DNA of 5,346 nucleotides from an uncultured Desulfovibrio sp. Its GTDB lineage: Bacteria > Desulfobacterota > Desulfovibrionia > Desulfovibrionales > Desulfovibrionaceae. Below, one piece after another: positions 1-4,628 of the stretch (within the stretch, counting starts at the first letter, position 1; every line of letters starts with the position of its first letter). Where the stretch lies: assembly GCA_900555975.1 (NCBI GenBank), contig USNI01000079.1:1-5346 (forward strand), given 5' to 3'. Under the pieces are notes generated by a model that was given only the letters and a program-made list of their open reading frames with translations, was not told where the DNA came from and made no database searches. The position numbers were made by a program, and so were the translations under genes.

Positions 1-276
1 CTCGTTTTTGGTGAGCTCGGTGCTAGTGCCGGTTTGCGTGTTGGTGACCATGGAGCGGGCGATGGAGGACGCCTTCTGGATGTCGCTGGCGGCGCCGGCC
101 ACGATGGTGGTCAGTACCAGCGGAACGACGACCATGCGGATGAGATTGATGAAAAGCTGACCGATGGGCTTGAACCATGCGGGATCAAAGCCCATGGAGG
201 GAGCGGCGAGACCGGCGGCCACGCCGAGGACCATGCCTATGGCCATCTGGACGGGCAGACTGATACGGGATTTCAT
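1..276 (-). CDS. Dicarboxylate/amino acid:cation symporter (DAACS family), N-terminal part, cut by window edge
   Basis: The reading frame starts at ATG 276-274 on the minus strand behind a strong ribosome site (GGAGGAGT, complement of 281-288) and stays open for 92 codons to the window edge. It begins MKSRISLPVQMAIGMVLG, with a first membrane segment at about residues 7-26. A second hydrophobic stretch at about 38-63 carries the family-like run LIRMVVVPLVLTTIVAGAAS. These match the first two helices of GltP/DctA-type inner-membrane symporters, which take up glutamate, aspartate or C4-dicarboxylates with Na+ or H+. The substrate cannot be told from this fragment. Residues 65-92 are polar (for example NTQTGTSTELTKNE), where the family normally begins a third helix, so the end of the fragment is odd. 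The gene is transcribed away from the riboswitch/yhhQ operon and need not be related to it. Family assignment is fairly sure; intactness is not. Confidence 0.72.
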   Translation of the reverse strand, partial: MKSRISLPVQMAIGMVLGVAAGLAAPSMGFDPAWFKPIGQLFINLIRMVVVPLVLTTIVAGAASDIQKASSIARSMVTNTQTGTSTELTKNE

Positions 277-354
277 GAAGACTCCTCCGGAAAGCAGAAC
301 CGTTGCAGAAGAACGGCGGGATGAATGTCGGGAAGGCGTCCGGCCGTCTGCATC

Positions 355-360
355 GTTATA
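355..360 (-). promoter_or_regulatory. Possible -10 element for the symporter gene
   Basis: Read on the minus strand this is TATAAC, a 5/6 match to the sigma-70 -10 box, about 80 nt upstream of the symporter start codon. No good -35 box lies 16-18 bp upstream of it; the nearest TTGTCA (complement of 387-392) is too far away. This is a weak call by eye. Confidence 0.22.
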
Positions 361-442
361 CGGCGTCCGGTTCACCAGGTCCGTCTTTGACAAAATCGAA
401 AAAAAACGGCACGACAGACATCTTTTCCATGAAAGAATAGCT

Positions 443-462
443 CTGTCAAGCCGACGTGACAG
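443..462. repeat. Inverted repeat CTGTCA-N8-TGACAG
   Basis: The two 6-bp arms (443-448 and 457-462) are perfect, with an 8-nt spacer. It could be a protein-binding operator for either divergent gene, or chance. I do not recognise it as a known regulator site. Confidence 0.35.
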
Positions 463-500
463 GAGGCGTAAGGCGACAGGTTGTGACTGTTTTGTAGAAA

Positions 501-539
501 AAATGCTTTTTCAGAGCGTCGTGGTGCAGGAAAGCATTT
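501..539. repeat. Inverted repeat AAATGCTTT / AAAGCATTT
   Basis: The perfect 9-bp arms at 501-509 and 531-539 are separated by 21 nt, and two extra T-G pairs are possible inside. No T-run follows the second arm, so it is a poor terminator for plus-strand transcription. It may be an operator or an RNA hairpin upstream of the yhhQ leader. Confidence 0.35.
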
Positions 540-584
540 GCCTTGCATGGCCGTTTGGGGCATAGTGCCGGACACGCCCTTTTG

Positions 585-590
585 TTAAAT
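585..590 (+). promoter_or_regulatory. Weak candidate -10 box for the yhhQ-queC-queF operon
   Basis: TTAAAT is a 4/6 match to the sigma-70 -10 consensus, preceded by TG at 583-584. There is no clear -35 at the right distance. If real, transcription would start near 597 and give a leader of about 120 nt containing both aptamers. It is offered only as the best candidate seen. Confidence 0.18.
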
Positions 591-652
591 AAGGAGAAAT
601 CACAGGAGAAATACGCTGCATCCATGTCTTTGGCCCCGATCGTCCACCCTGA

Positions 653-685
653 GCCGTGTGCTTGAGAACCACGTAAAAAACAAGC
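653..685 (+). promoter_or_regulatory. preQ1-I riboswitch aptamer, copy 1
   Basis: The RNA can fold into the compact H-type pseudoknot of class I preQ1 riboswitches. P1 pairs CGUG 655-658 with CACG 670-673. U659 follows P1. P2 pairs loop bases GCUUG 660-664 with tail bases CAAGC 681-685. The unpaired AGAA 665-668 leads to C669, which sits immediately before the P1 3' strand, where known aptamers place the C that pairs with preQ1. The tail UAAAAAA 674-680 is the typical A-rich strand. The order of elements (P1, U, P2 strand, short loop, C, P1 strand, A-rich tail, P2 strand) matches the known Thermoanaerobacter and Bacillus aptamers as I remember them. The downstream queuosine genes strongly support the call. 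P1 is short at 4 bp. Confidence 0.85.
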
Positions 686-718
686 GCCGTGTGCTTGAAA
701 ACCACGTAAAAAACAAGC
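686..718 (+). promoter_or_regulatory. preQ1-I riboswitch aptamer, copy 2, adjoining the yhhQ start codon
   Basis: This copy has the same fold as copy 1, shifted by 33 nt. P1 is CGUG 688-691 with CACG 703-706. P2 is GCUUG 693-697 with CAAGC 714-718. The ligand-pairing C is C702 and the A-rich tail is 707-713. The last P2 base is separated from the yhhQ AUG (720-722) by a single U. Ligand binding would lock the nucleotides from -2 to -6 of the start codon into a pseudoknot, which should block 30S binding, so control is most likely at translation. No terminator hairpin or U-run lies between the aptamer and the gene, which argues against a transcriptional switch. Confidence 0.87.
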
Positions 719-719
719 T

Positions 720-1406
720 ATGAAACAGCATTCTTTTTCAGCAACGTTCATGTTGCTCGGCATTGTGTTCTGTACCTGTCTCATCATTTCCAATCTGCTG
801 GCTGCCAAGATCTTCATGCTGGGTACTCTTGCTCTTCCGGCGGCGGTCATCATCTTTCCAGTTTCCTACATCATCAACGACTGCATCGCCGAAGTCTGGG
901 GATTTCGTCGGGCTCGCTTCATCATCTGGACCGGTTTTGCCATGAATTTTCTTGTGGCCGCGCTGGGGCAGATTGCGGTTTTTCTTCCTTCCGCGCCGTT
1001 CTGGGACGGTGAAGCACATTTCAATTATCTGTTCGGTCTTGCTCCCCGTATCGCAGCGGCGAGTTTTCTGGCCTTCCTTGCGGGATCCTTCCTCAATGCC
1101 TACGTCATGAGCCGCATGAAGGTTGCCTCGAAAGGAAAACATTTTTCTGCTCGAGCCATTGTGTCCACGCTGCTCGGAGAAGGCGTCGATTCGCTCATTT
1201 TCTTCCCCTGTGCCTTTGCGGGCATGCTGTCATTTTCGGACATGCTGCCCATGATGCTGGCTCAGACCGCGCTCAAGACGCTGTATGAGATCGTCGTGCT
1301 GCCGATAACCATCCGTGTGGTTGATTACGTCAAGAAGATGGAAGATACCGACGTGTATGATGAGGGCATATCCTACAATATTCTCAAGATCAGGGAGGTG
1401 TCCTGA
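720..1406 (+). CDS. yhhQ: Queuosine precursor transporter, YhhQ family (COG1738)
   Basis: This 228-residue inner-membrane protein has about six hydrophobic segments, at roughly residues 9-29, 33-52, 66-90, 107-129, 146-171 and 176-201. Family-like motifs are visible: [14 protein letters not shown] (53-66), [14 protein letters not shown] (110-123) and [14 protein letters not shown] (149-162). YhhQ proteins import queuosine precursors such as preQ0 and preQ1. The gene is first in an operon with queC and queF, directly under two preQ1 aptamers, which independently supports the role. The chosen start puts about nine residues before the first helix and lies 1 nt past aptamer 2. No canonical ribosome site precedes it, only an A-rich stretch with ACAAG inside the aptamer. 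The next in-frame Met (codon 11) also lacks one and would clip the first helix. The exact substrate is not readable from sequence. Confidence 0.9.
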   Translation: MKQHSFSATFMLLGIVFCTCLIISNLLAAKIFMLGTLALPAAVIIFPVSYIINDCIAEVWGFRRARFIIWTGFAMNFLVAALGQIAVFLPSAPFWDGEAHFNYLFGLAPRIAAASFLAFLAGSFLNAYVMSRMKVASKGKHFSARAIVSTLLGEGVDSLIFFPCAFAGMLSFSDMLPMMLAQTALKTLYEIVVLPITIRVVDYVKKMEDTDVYDEGISYNILKIREVS

Positions 1407-2104
1407 TGGCCGGAGCCGTTGTGGTGTTCAGCGGCGGGCAGGATTCCACCACCTGTCTGTTCTGGGCGAGAGAGCAGTTTGAGCAAGTCCGGGCCCTGAG
1501 CTTCTTCTATGGGCAGAAGCACAGACATGAGCTGGACATGGCCCGTGCCATAGCTGGGGACGCAGGGATTCCGCTGGATGTGCAGGATGTGAGTTTTATT
1601 TCCCGTCTTGGGCGCAGTTCCCTCACGGACGATACGATGGTCATGGACAGGGAAAAGCCGGAAGGCAGCTGGCCCAACACGTTTGTCCCGGGTCGAAACA
1701 TGTTTTTTCTCGGCGTTGCTGCCGTGTGGGCGCGCGAGCACGGTATGCGCGATATCGTCACCGGAGTGTCTCAGACGGATTTCTCCGGCTATCCCGACTG
1801 CCGGGACACATTCATCCGGTCCATGAACGTCACGCTGAATCTGGCCATGGATGAGCAGTTCGTTCTGCATACGCCGCTTATGTGGCTGGACAAGGCTCAG
1901 ACATGGGCGCTGGCCGACAGGCTCGGCGTGTTCGAGCTGGTGCGGACGCGTACGGTAACCTGCTACAACGGCATTGTCGGTGACGGCTGTGGAGAGTGTC
2001 CCGCGTGTCGTCTGCGTCGGCAGGGACTGGAGCGCTACCTTGAACAGAAAAAACAGGCGGAGTCGGGAACCCGCGTCGCCGAAGGAGAGGACCGTCATGC
2101 ATGA
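1406..2104 (+). CDS. queC: 7-cyano-7-deazaguanine (preQ0) synthase QueC
   Basis: QueC converts 7-carboxy-7-deazaguanine to preQ0 using ammonia and ATP, in the cytoplasm, as the last step before QueF. The 232-residue protein has the N-terminal ATP-binding PP-loop SGGQDST at residues 9-15. Its C-terminal zinc site is formed by Cys186, Cys195, Cys198 and Cys201, within [17 protein letters not shown]. Length and motif spacing are normal for the family. The start codon overlaps the yhhQ stop in a TGATG, and GGGAGGTG at 1393-1400 is a strong ribosome site 5 nt upstream, so translation of the two genes is probably coupled. queD and queE, which make its substrate, are not in this window and would have to be elsewhere. 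The gene should fall under the riboswitch through the shared transcript and coupling. Confidence 0.96.
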   Translation: MAGAVVVFSGGQDSTTCLFWAREQFEQVRALSFFYGQKHRHELDMARAIAGDAGIPLDVQDVSFISRLGRSSLTDDTMVMDREKPEGSWPNTFVPGRNMFFLGVAAVWAREHGMRDIVTGVSQTDFSGYPDCRDTFIRSMNVTLNLAMDEQFVLHTPLMWLDKAQTWALADRLGVFELVRTRTVTCYNGIVGDGCGECPACRLRRQGLERYLEQKKQAESGTRVAEGEDRHA

Positions 2105-2558
2105 CAGAAAGGATGACCATCTTACGCTTCTCGGCTCCTCTGTCCGTTACCGTCAGGACTATGCTCCGGAAGTGCTGGAGACGTTTGAAAACAGACATGC
2201 CGAGCATGACTACTGGGTACGTTTCAACTGTCCGGAATTTACCAGTCTGTGCCCCATTACGGGACAGCCGGATTTTGCAGAAATACGTATCGAATATATT
2301 CCTGATGTGAAAATGGTGGAAAGCAAGAGTTTGAAACTCTATCTGTTCAGTTTTCGCAATCATGGAGATTTTCATGAAGACTGTGTCAATGTCATCATGA
2401 AGGATCTCATTAAATTGATGGATCCACGTTATATAGAAGTGACAGGTATTTTTACGCCTCGTGGCGGAATTTCCATATATCCGTATTGCAATTATGGGAG
2501 ACCGGGAACGAAATACGAGGAAATGGCGACATTCCGCATGCTTCATCATGATCTCTGA
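2097..2558 (+). CDS. queF: NADPH-dependent preQ0 reductase QueF, unimodal (short) type
   Basis: QueF reduces the nitrile of preQ0 to the amine preQ1, using two NADPH. The 153-residue protein is the short, single T-fold type seen in Bacillus rather than the double-length E. coli form. Catalytic residues are present: Cys52 in [16 protein letters not shown], Asp59, and His93-Glu94 in FHED. The family motif [16 protein letters not shown] starts at Glu75, the base-recognition residue. These sit three positions before the Bacillus numbering as I recall it. ATG 2097 is chosen because GAAGGAGAGG (2081-2090) sits 6 nt upstream; a longer in-frame extension would run inside queC with no support. The gene overlaps queC by 8 nt (ATGCATGA). 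Its product preQ1 is the ligand of the riboswitch heading the operon, which gives direct feedback. Confidence 0.96.
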   Translation: MHDRKDDHLTLLGSSVRYRQDYAPEVLETFENRHAEHDYWVRFNCPEFTSLCPITGQPDFAEIRIEYIPDVKMVESKSLKLYLFSFRNHGDFHEDCVNVIMKDLIKLMDPRYIEVTGIFTPRGGISIYPYCNYGRPGTKYEEMATFRMLHHDL

Positions 2559-2601
2559 TGCTCTTCGAGGGAAATCTTTTCCCCGCAGATGAAAGGAACA
2601 T

Positions 2602-2638
2602 GCATGAAAAAAGGGACTATCGGTCCCTTTTTTCATGC
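2602..2638. terminator. Perfect 16-bp hairpin terminator after queF
   Basis: The arms 2602-2617 (GCATGAAAAAAGGGAC) and 2623-2638 are exact reverse complements around a TATCG loop, 43 nt past the queF stop. The A-run and T-run sit inside the stem, a layout that can work as an intrinsic terminator in either direction. It closes the queuosine operon before the tilS promoter. Confidence 0.85.
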
Positions 2639-2652
2639 CGGTCTTCCGGCAT
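2635..2652. repeat. Short inverted repeat overlapping the terminator arm
   Basis: ATGCCGG (2635-2641) and CCGGCAT (2646-2652) pair around TCTT. The left arm shares 2635-2638 with the terminator's right arm, so the two hairpins cannot both form fully. It ends right beside the TTGACA of the tilS promoter. Confidence 0.5.
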
Positions 2653-2682
2653 TTGACAAGAACGGTACGGGATGAATATGAA
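2653..2682 (+). promoter_or_regulatory. Sigma-70-type promoter for tilS
   Basis: A perfect -35 TTGACA (2653-2658) is followed after 18 bp by TATGAA (2677-2682), a 4/6 match to the -10 box. It lies between the queF terminator and tilS and would give a leader of about 40 nt. The -35 is strong, the -10 only fair. Confidence 0.5.
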
Positions 2683-2730
2683 GACATCGGGACGCGTGTT
2701 GACTTTGTCCGGATGTCATAAGGGAGGCGT

Positions 2731-3756
2731 ATGTCACAGCCTGTTTTTTCTTTGAAGGCGTTCACGGTCGGGGATGCCCGCATGGTGCTTTCCGTTGCGC
2801 GCTTTATCCGGGACGATCTCGGTGTGGACATACGAGGAGAAAAACTTGTCATAGCGTTTTCCGGCGGGGCGGATTCCACGGCCTTACTGACTGTGTTCTG
2901 TGCGCTTCGCGAGTCTCTTCAGCTTTCTCTGGTCGCCGCACACCTTGATCACGGACTGCGTCCGGAGAGCGCGTCGGACGCCGAGGCGGCGAAAGCGCTG
3001 TGCCTTCGGTTCGGAGTTCCCTTTTTGGCAGGACGCGAACATGTCGGGGAGCTGTCCCGTACATGGCATTGCGGTGTGGAGGAGGCCGGACGCAGGGCCA
3101 GATACGCATTTCTTGAGAACTGCCGTCTGCAGCAGGGCGCCCGGTGGGTGCTGACGGCGCATCATGTCGGAGATCTGGCGGAAGACGTGCTCATGAGGCT
3201 TTCCCGGGGATCAGTGTGGCCGGCGCTCGGAGGCATGAAGGCTGTGGTGGATGAGCCGGGACGACATATTCTTCGTCCTTTGCTCATGCAGGAAAAAGAA
3301 ACTCTGGAGGCCATGCTGCAGCGGCTTGGCATCTCGTGGCGGGAAGATGCTTCCAATGCAAGCCGGACGTGGAAGAGAAACCGGGTGAGACATGATCTCA
3401 TTCCCTTGTTCTTGAAGGAGAATCCTTCCTTCTATGAAAGTGTGCGCCGCCTTTGGCGCAGTGCACGGAGGGATGAGCACGACTGGAAGATCCGGGCCGA
3501 ACATGGGCTTGAAGAACGCGACGGGAGTCTCTTTCTTTCGGACAGGACGCTTCACGAACTTTGCGAGTCCGACAGAATGCGTCTCATGGCGGAAGCTCTG
3601 CATCGCCTGCAGGGGGAAGTCAGGGCCGATACGCTGGAGTCGGTGAATGCGTCATGGAAGCGAAGACATTTTCCGCGTCGTTTTTCTTTCGGCGGAGGCG
3701 TCAAGGCAAGGCTCGACGGCGGGGGACTGTGCTTTTTCCGGGCTTCGGGGCGCTAG
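2731..3756 (+). CDS. tilS: tRNA(Ile)-lysidine synthetase TilS
   Basis: TilS joins lysine to C34 of the CAU-anticodon tRNA-Ile2 using ATP, switching its decoding from AUG to AUA; it is cytoplasmic and normally essential. The 341-residue protein has the PP-loop SGGADST at residues 44-50 and HLDHGLRPES at 71-80. It also shows EEAGRRARYAFLE (117-129), the TAHHVGDLAED segment (142-152) and EDASNASRTWKRNRVR (205-220). These are the N-type ATP pyrophosphatase core and the lysidine-specific motifs. In the AHH segment the commonly seen DD is GD here; Asp148 remains. The C-terminal part (about 225-341) is diverged, as is usual, and the length suits the short form of the family. Ribosome site AAGGGAGG (2720-2727) lies 3 nt before the ATG, rather close. 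It is a separate unit from the queuosine operon, linked to it only by the theme of wobble-base modification. Confidence 0.94.
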   Translation: MSQPVFSLKAFTVGDARMVLSVARFIRDDLGVDIRGEKLVIAFSGGADSTALLTVFCALRESLQLSLVAAHLDHGLRPESASDAEAAKALCLRFGVPFLAGREHVGELSRTWHCGVEEAGRRARYAFLENCRLQQGARWVLTAHHVGDLAEDVLMRLSRGSVWPALGGMKAVVDEPGRHILRPLLMQEKETLEAMLQRLGISWREDASNASRTWKRNRVRHDLIPLFLKENPSFYESVRRLWRSARRDEHDWKIRAEHGLEERDGSLFLSDRTLHELCESDRMRLMAEALHRLQGEVRADTLESVNASWKRRHFPRRFSFGGGVKARLDGGGLCFFRASGR

Positions 3757-3970
3757 CTGTCGTCCGGCAAAAGAAATTTCTGTCCGGCCTGAATGTCTTT
3801 CTTGCAGGGAACGAAAAGTCGTATCCGTACGAGGGAGACAAGCCTGTGCATACTGGAGACGGGAGGAGATACAGGGTGTTTTTTCCGACTGTCGGATGCC
3901 CGTCGGCAGAGGTTGTAACACTATGCAAGAATTACCCGAAATGCGTTTTTCCTGCTGGGATTTTTGATAG

Positions 3971-4007
3971 AAAAACAATACAATATGTTGTTTTTATTTA
4001 TAAAAAA
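3971..4007. repeat. AT-rich island with overlapping inverted repeats
   Basis: AAAAACAA (3971-3978) pairs with TTGTTTTT (3988-3995) around TACAATATG. The same T-run also pairs in TTTTTAT-TT-ATAAAAA (3991-4006), so the two hairpins are alternatives. TACAAT at 3979-3984 is a 5/6 -10 match without a good -35, and TATAAA occurs at 3999-4004. The island could be the promoter for the zinc-ribbon gene, a weak end signal for tilS, or both. Confidence 0.4.
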
Positions 4008-4102
4008 TCATTACTGAGTATTTCCGGACATCCCGGATGCGTGATGACGACCTTTTGCCTTAACCTTGCCAGCTGGTGTAGGGTGCTTATCTAGCAGCAC
4101 AG

Positions 4103-4135
4103 GGAAGGCGAAGAACGTCGCAACCTTCCATTTTT
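4103..4135 (+). promoter_or_regulatory. Terminator-like hairpin just upstream of the zinc-ribbon gene's ribosome site
   Basis: GGAAGG (4103-4108) pairs with CCTTCC (4124-4129), and an inner CGA/TCG pairing is possible with a bulge. The hairpin is followed by ATTTTT. It lies only a few bases before the GAGGAG ribosome site, so it could trim tilS readthrough or act as a leader attenuator. The stem is short. Confidence 0.35.
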
Positions 4136-4153
4136 CTCGCGAGGAGTTTTATC

Positions 4154-4423
4154 ATGCCGCTGTACGATTTTGAGTGCAAGGACTGCCGGCACACCTTTGA
4201 GGAGCTGGCTTTTGATGACTACGATGTGATCAGCTGCCCGAAATGCGGATCCACGCATACGGCCCGCCTTGTTTCCGCCCCCAGTCCGCTCAAGACAGGA
4301 GCTTTTCCCTTCAAGATAGGGCCGAGACCGGCATGGATGAATGACAAGAGACTCAATCGCAACAGTCCCTGTCACGGAAACTGTTCCTCATGCGGCGGAG
4401 GAACGGACAGCGCGGCACAGTAA
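4154..4423 (+). CDS. Small FmdB-family zinc-ribbon protein
   Basis: This 89-residue protein starts MPLYDFECKDC and has the FmdB/CxxC zinc-ribbon layout. Cys8 and Cys11 pair with Cys28 and Cys31 (CPKCG), separated by a short acidic stretch. Such proteins are often annotated as FmdB regulators after an amide/urea regulation study, but the function of most is unknown. The rest is basic and Gly/Ser/Pro rich, and a second Cys cluster, CHGNCSSCGGG (73-83), lies near the C-terminus. GAGGAG (4141-4146) 7 nt upstream fixes the start. The htrA-like gene follows after 205 nt in the same direction, so co-transcription is possible but not shown. The family call is confident; no role is claimed. Confidence 0.88.
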   Translation: MPLYDFECKDCRHTFEELAFDDYDVISCPKCGSTHTARLVSAPSPLKTGAFPFKIGPRPAWMNDKRLNRNSPCHGNCSSCGGGTDSAAQ

Positions 4424-4628
4424 ATCATGTCCGGAGTCATTTACAATGGCGGTATCGTTCGATGCGGGGTATGTCTGAGTTCCAGGATGATCAACGATTC
4501 AGATGCAGATATTTTCCGGCGTCAGGGCAGCCCGGCATGACGAAGTGAAGCGATCCTCCGGGATGGAATGCCCGCGGATGTTTTATTTCAGAAAAAACGC
4601 TCTAAAGACGATTGCACAAGGAGTTCTT
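4424..4628. other. Intergenic region before the HtrA-like gene
   Basis: It contains a 37-codon open frame (ATG 4427 to TGA 4538-4540, including RCGVCLSSRM) with no ribosome site, probably not a gene. An inverted repeat, CGTCA (4520-4524) and TGACG (4538-4542), is the clearest structure. The AT-rich stretch around 4579-4606 (TTTTATTTCAGAAAAAA, then TCTAAA) is the likeliest promoter area, but no good box pair is seen, nor a recognisable heat-shock or sigma-E element. Confidence 0.4.

Larger units (their letters stand above)
277..652. other. Divergent intergenic region, no convincing gene
   Basis: This stretch separates the minus-strand symporter from the plus-strand riboswitch/yhhQ operon. Open frames here on either strand lack ribosome sites and look like chance frames. 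It holds two inverted repeats (443-462 and 501-539), a TTGACA hexamer at 387-392 with no matching -10 box, and a weak -10-like TTAAAT at 585-590 that would suit the yhhQ operon. It also has a short duplication: AGGAGAAAT occurs at 592-600 and again at 604-612, each resembling a ribosome site. The operon's transcript must start in this region, so its leader carries the two aptamers downstream. Confidence 0.6.
653..718 (+). repeat. Tandem 33-bp direct repeat (two copies)
   Basis: Copy 1 (653-685) and copy 2 (686-718) are directly abutted and identical except for G666 versus A699. Both copies begin GCCGTGTGCTTGA and end TAAAAAACAAGC, with copy 2 reading GAA where copy 1 reads GAG. The single difference falls in an unpaired loop position of the aptamer model, so both copies keep all the pairings. 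The high identity points to a recent duplication or to selection on both copies. Confidence 0.95.
3757..4153. other. Intergenic region between tilS and the zinc-ribbon gene
   Basis: This is nearly 400 nt with no supported gene. An open plus-strand frame that starts inside tilS and runs to 4094 has no ribosome site and looks like a shadow. The first part keeps the GC of its neighbours; 3959-4015 is sharply AT-rich and the likely promoter area for the downstream genes. Small palindromes occur: AGAAATTTCT (3772-3781), TCCGAC-T-GTCGGA (3884-3896) and TGCC-CGTC-GGCA (3897-3908). On the minus strand, short pieces of protein in different frames between 3753 and 3898 resemble parts of a LysM domain, for example DIQAGQKFLLPDD ending at a TAG at 3753-3755. 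This could be a gene remnant or chance. No clear intrinsic terminator follows tilS. Confidence 0.55.

Noticed and set aside
142..152. TilS protein residues TAHHVGDLAED as a sign of lost activity
   Set aside because: The coordinates here are residue numbers (nucleotides about 3154-3186). Only the first of the usual two Asp is changed, all other motifs are intact, and as I recall this position varies in the family.
164..565. 133-codon plus-strand open frame across the divergent region
   Set aside because: It begins inside the symporter gene on the opposite strand, has no ribosome site, and its product resembles no family I recognise. It looks like a chance frame in GC-rich DNA.
653..718. CRISPR array or insertion-sequence end
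   Set aside because: There are only two copies, with no spacer between them, no transposase and no target duplication. The internal pairings match a preQ1-I aptamer instead.
446..853. 135-codon minus-strand open frame covering the tandem repeat
   Set aside because: It overlaps the N-terminal end of yhhQ antisense and translates the 33-bp repeat into a repeated FLRG-type peptide. The riboswitch explanation accounts for the repeat far better.
1974..2096. Upstream in-frame extension of queF starting at 1974
   Set aside because: The extra 41 residues lie inside queC and lack a ribosome site. ATG 2097 has one at the right distance and gives the normal family length.
1373..2098. 241-codon minus-strand open frame antisense to queC
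   Set aside because: It is a shadow of queC, whose motifs and ribosome site are clear; the antisense product has no recognisable domain.
3561..4094. 177-codon plus-strand frame running from tilS into the intergenic region
   Set aside because: Most of its first third is an out-of-frame shadow of tilS, there is no ribosome site, and the rest shows no domain I recognise.
4072..4100. tRNA-like stretch (AGCTGGTGTAGGGTGCTT)
   Set aside because: It faintly recalls a D-arm but has no acceptor stem, anticodon arm or T-loop around it.
4427..4540. 37-codon small open frame after the zinc-ribbon gene
   Set aside because: It has no ribosome site and overlaps an inverted repeat; the CGVC in it is not enough to call a gene.
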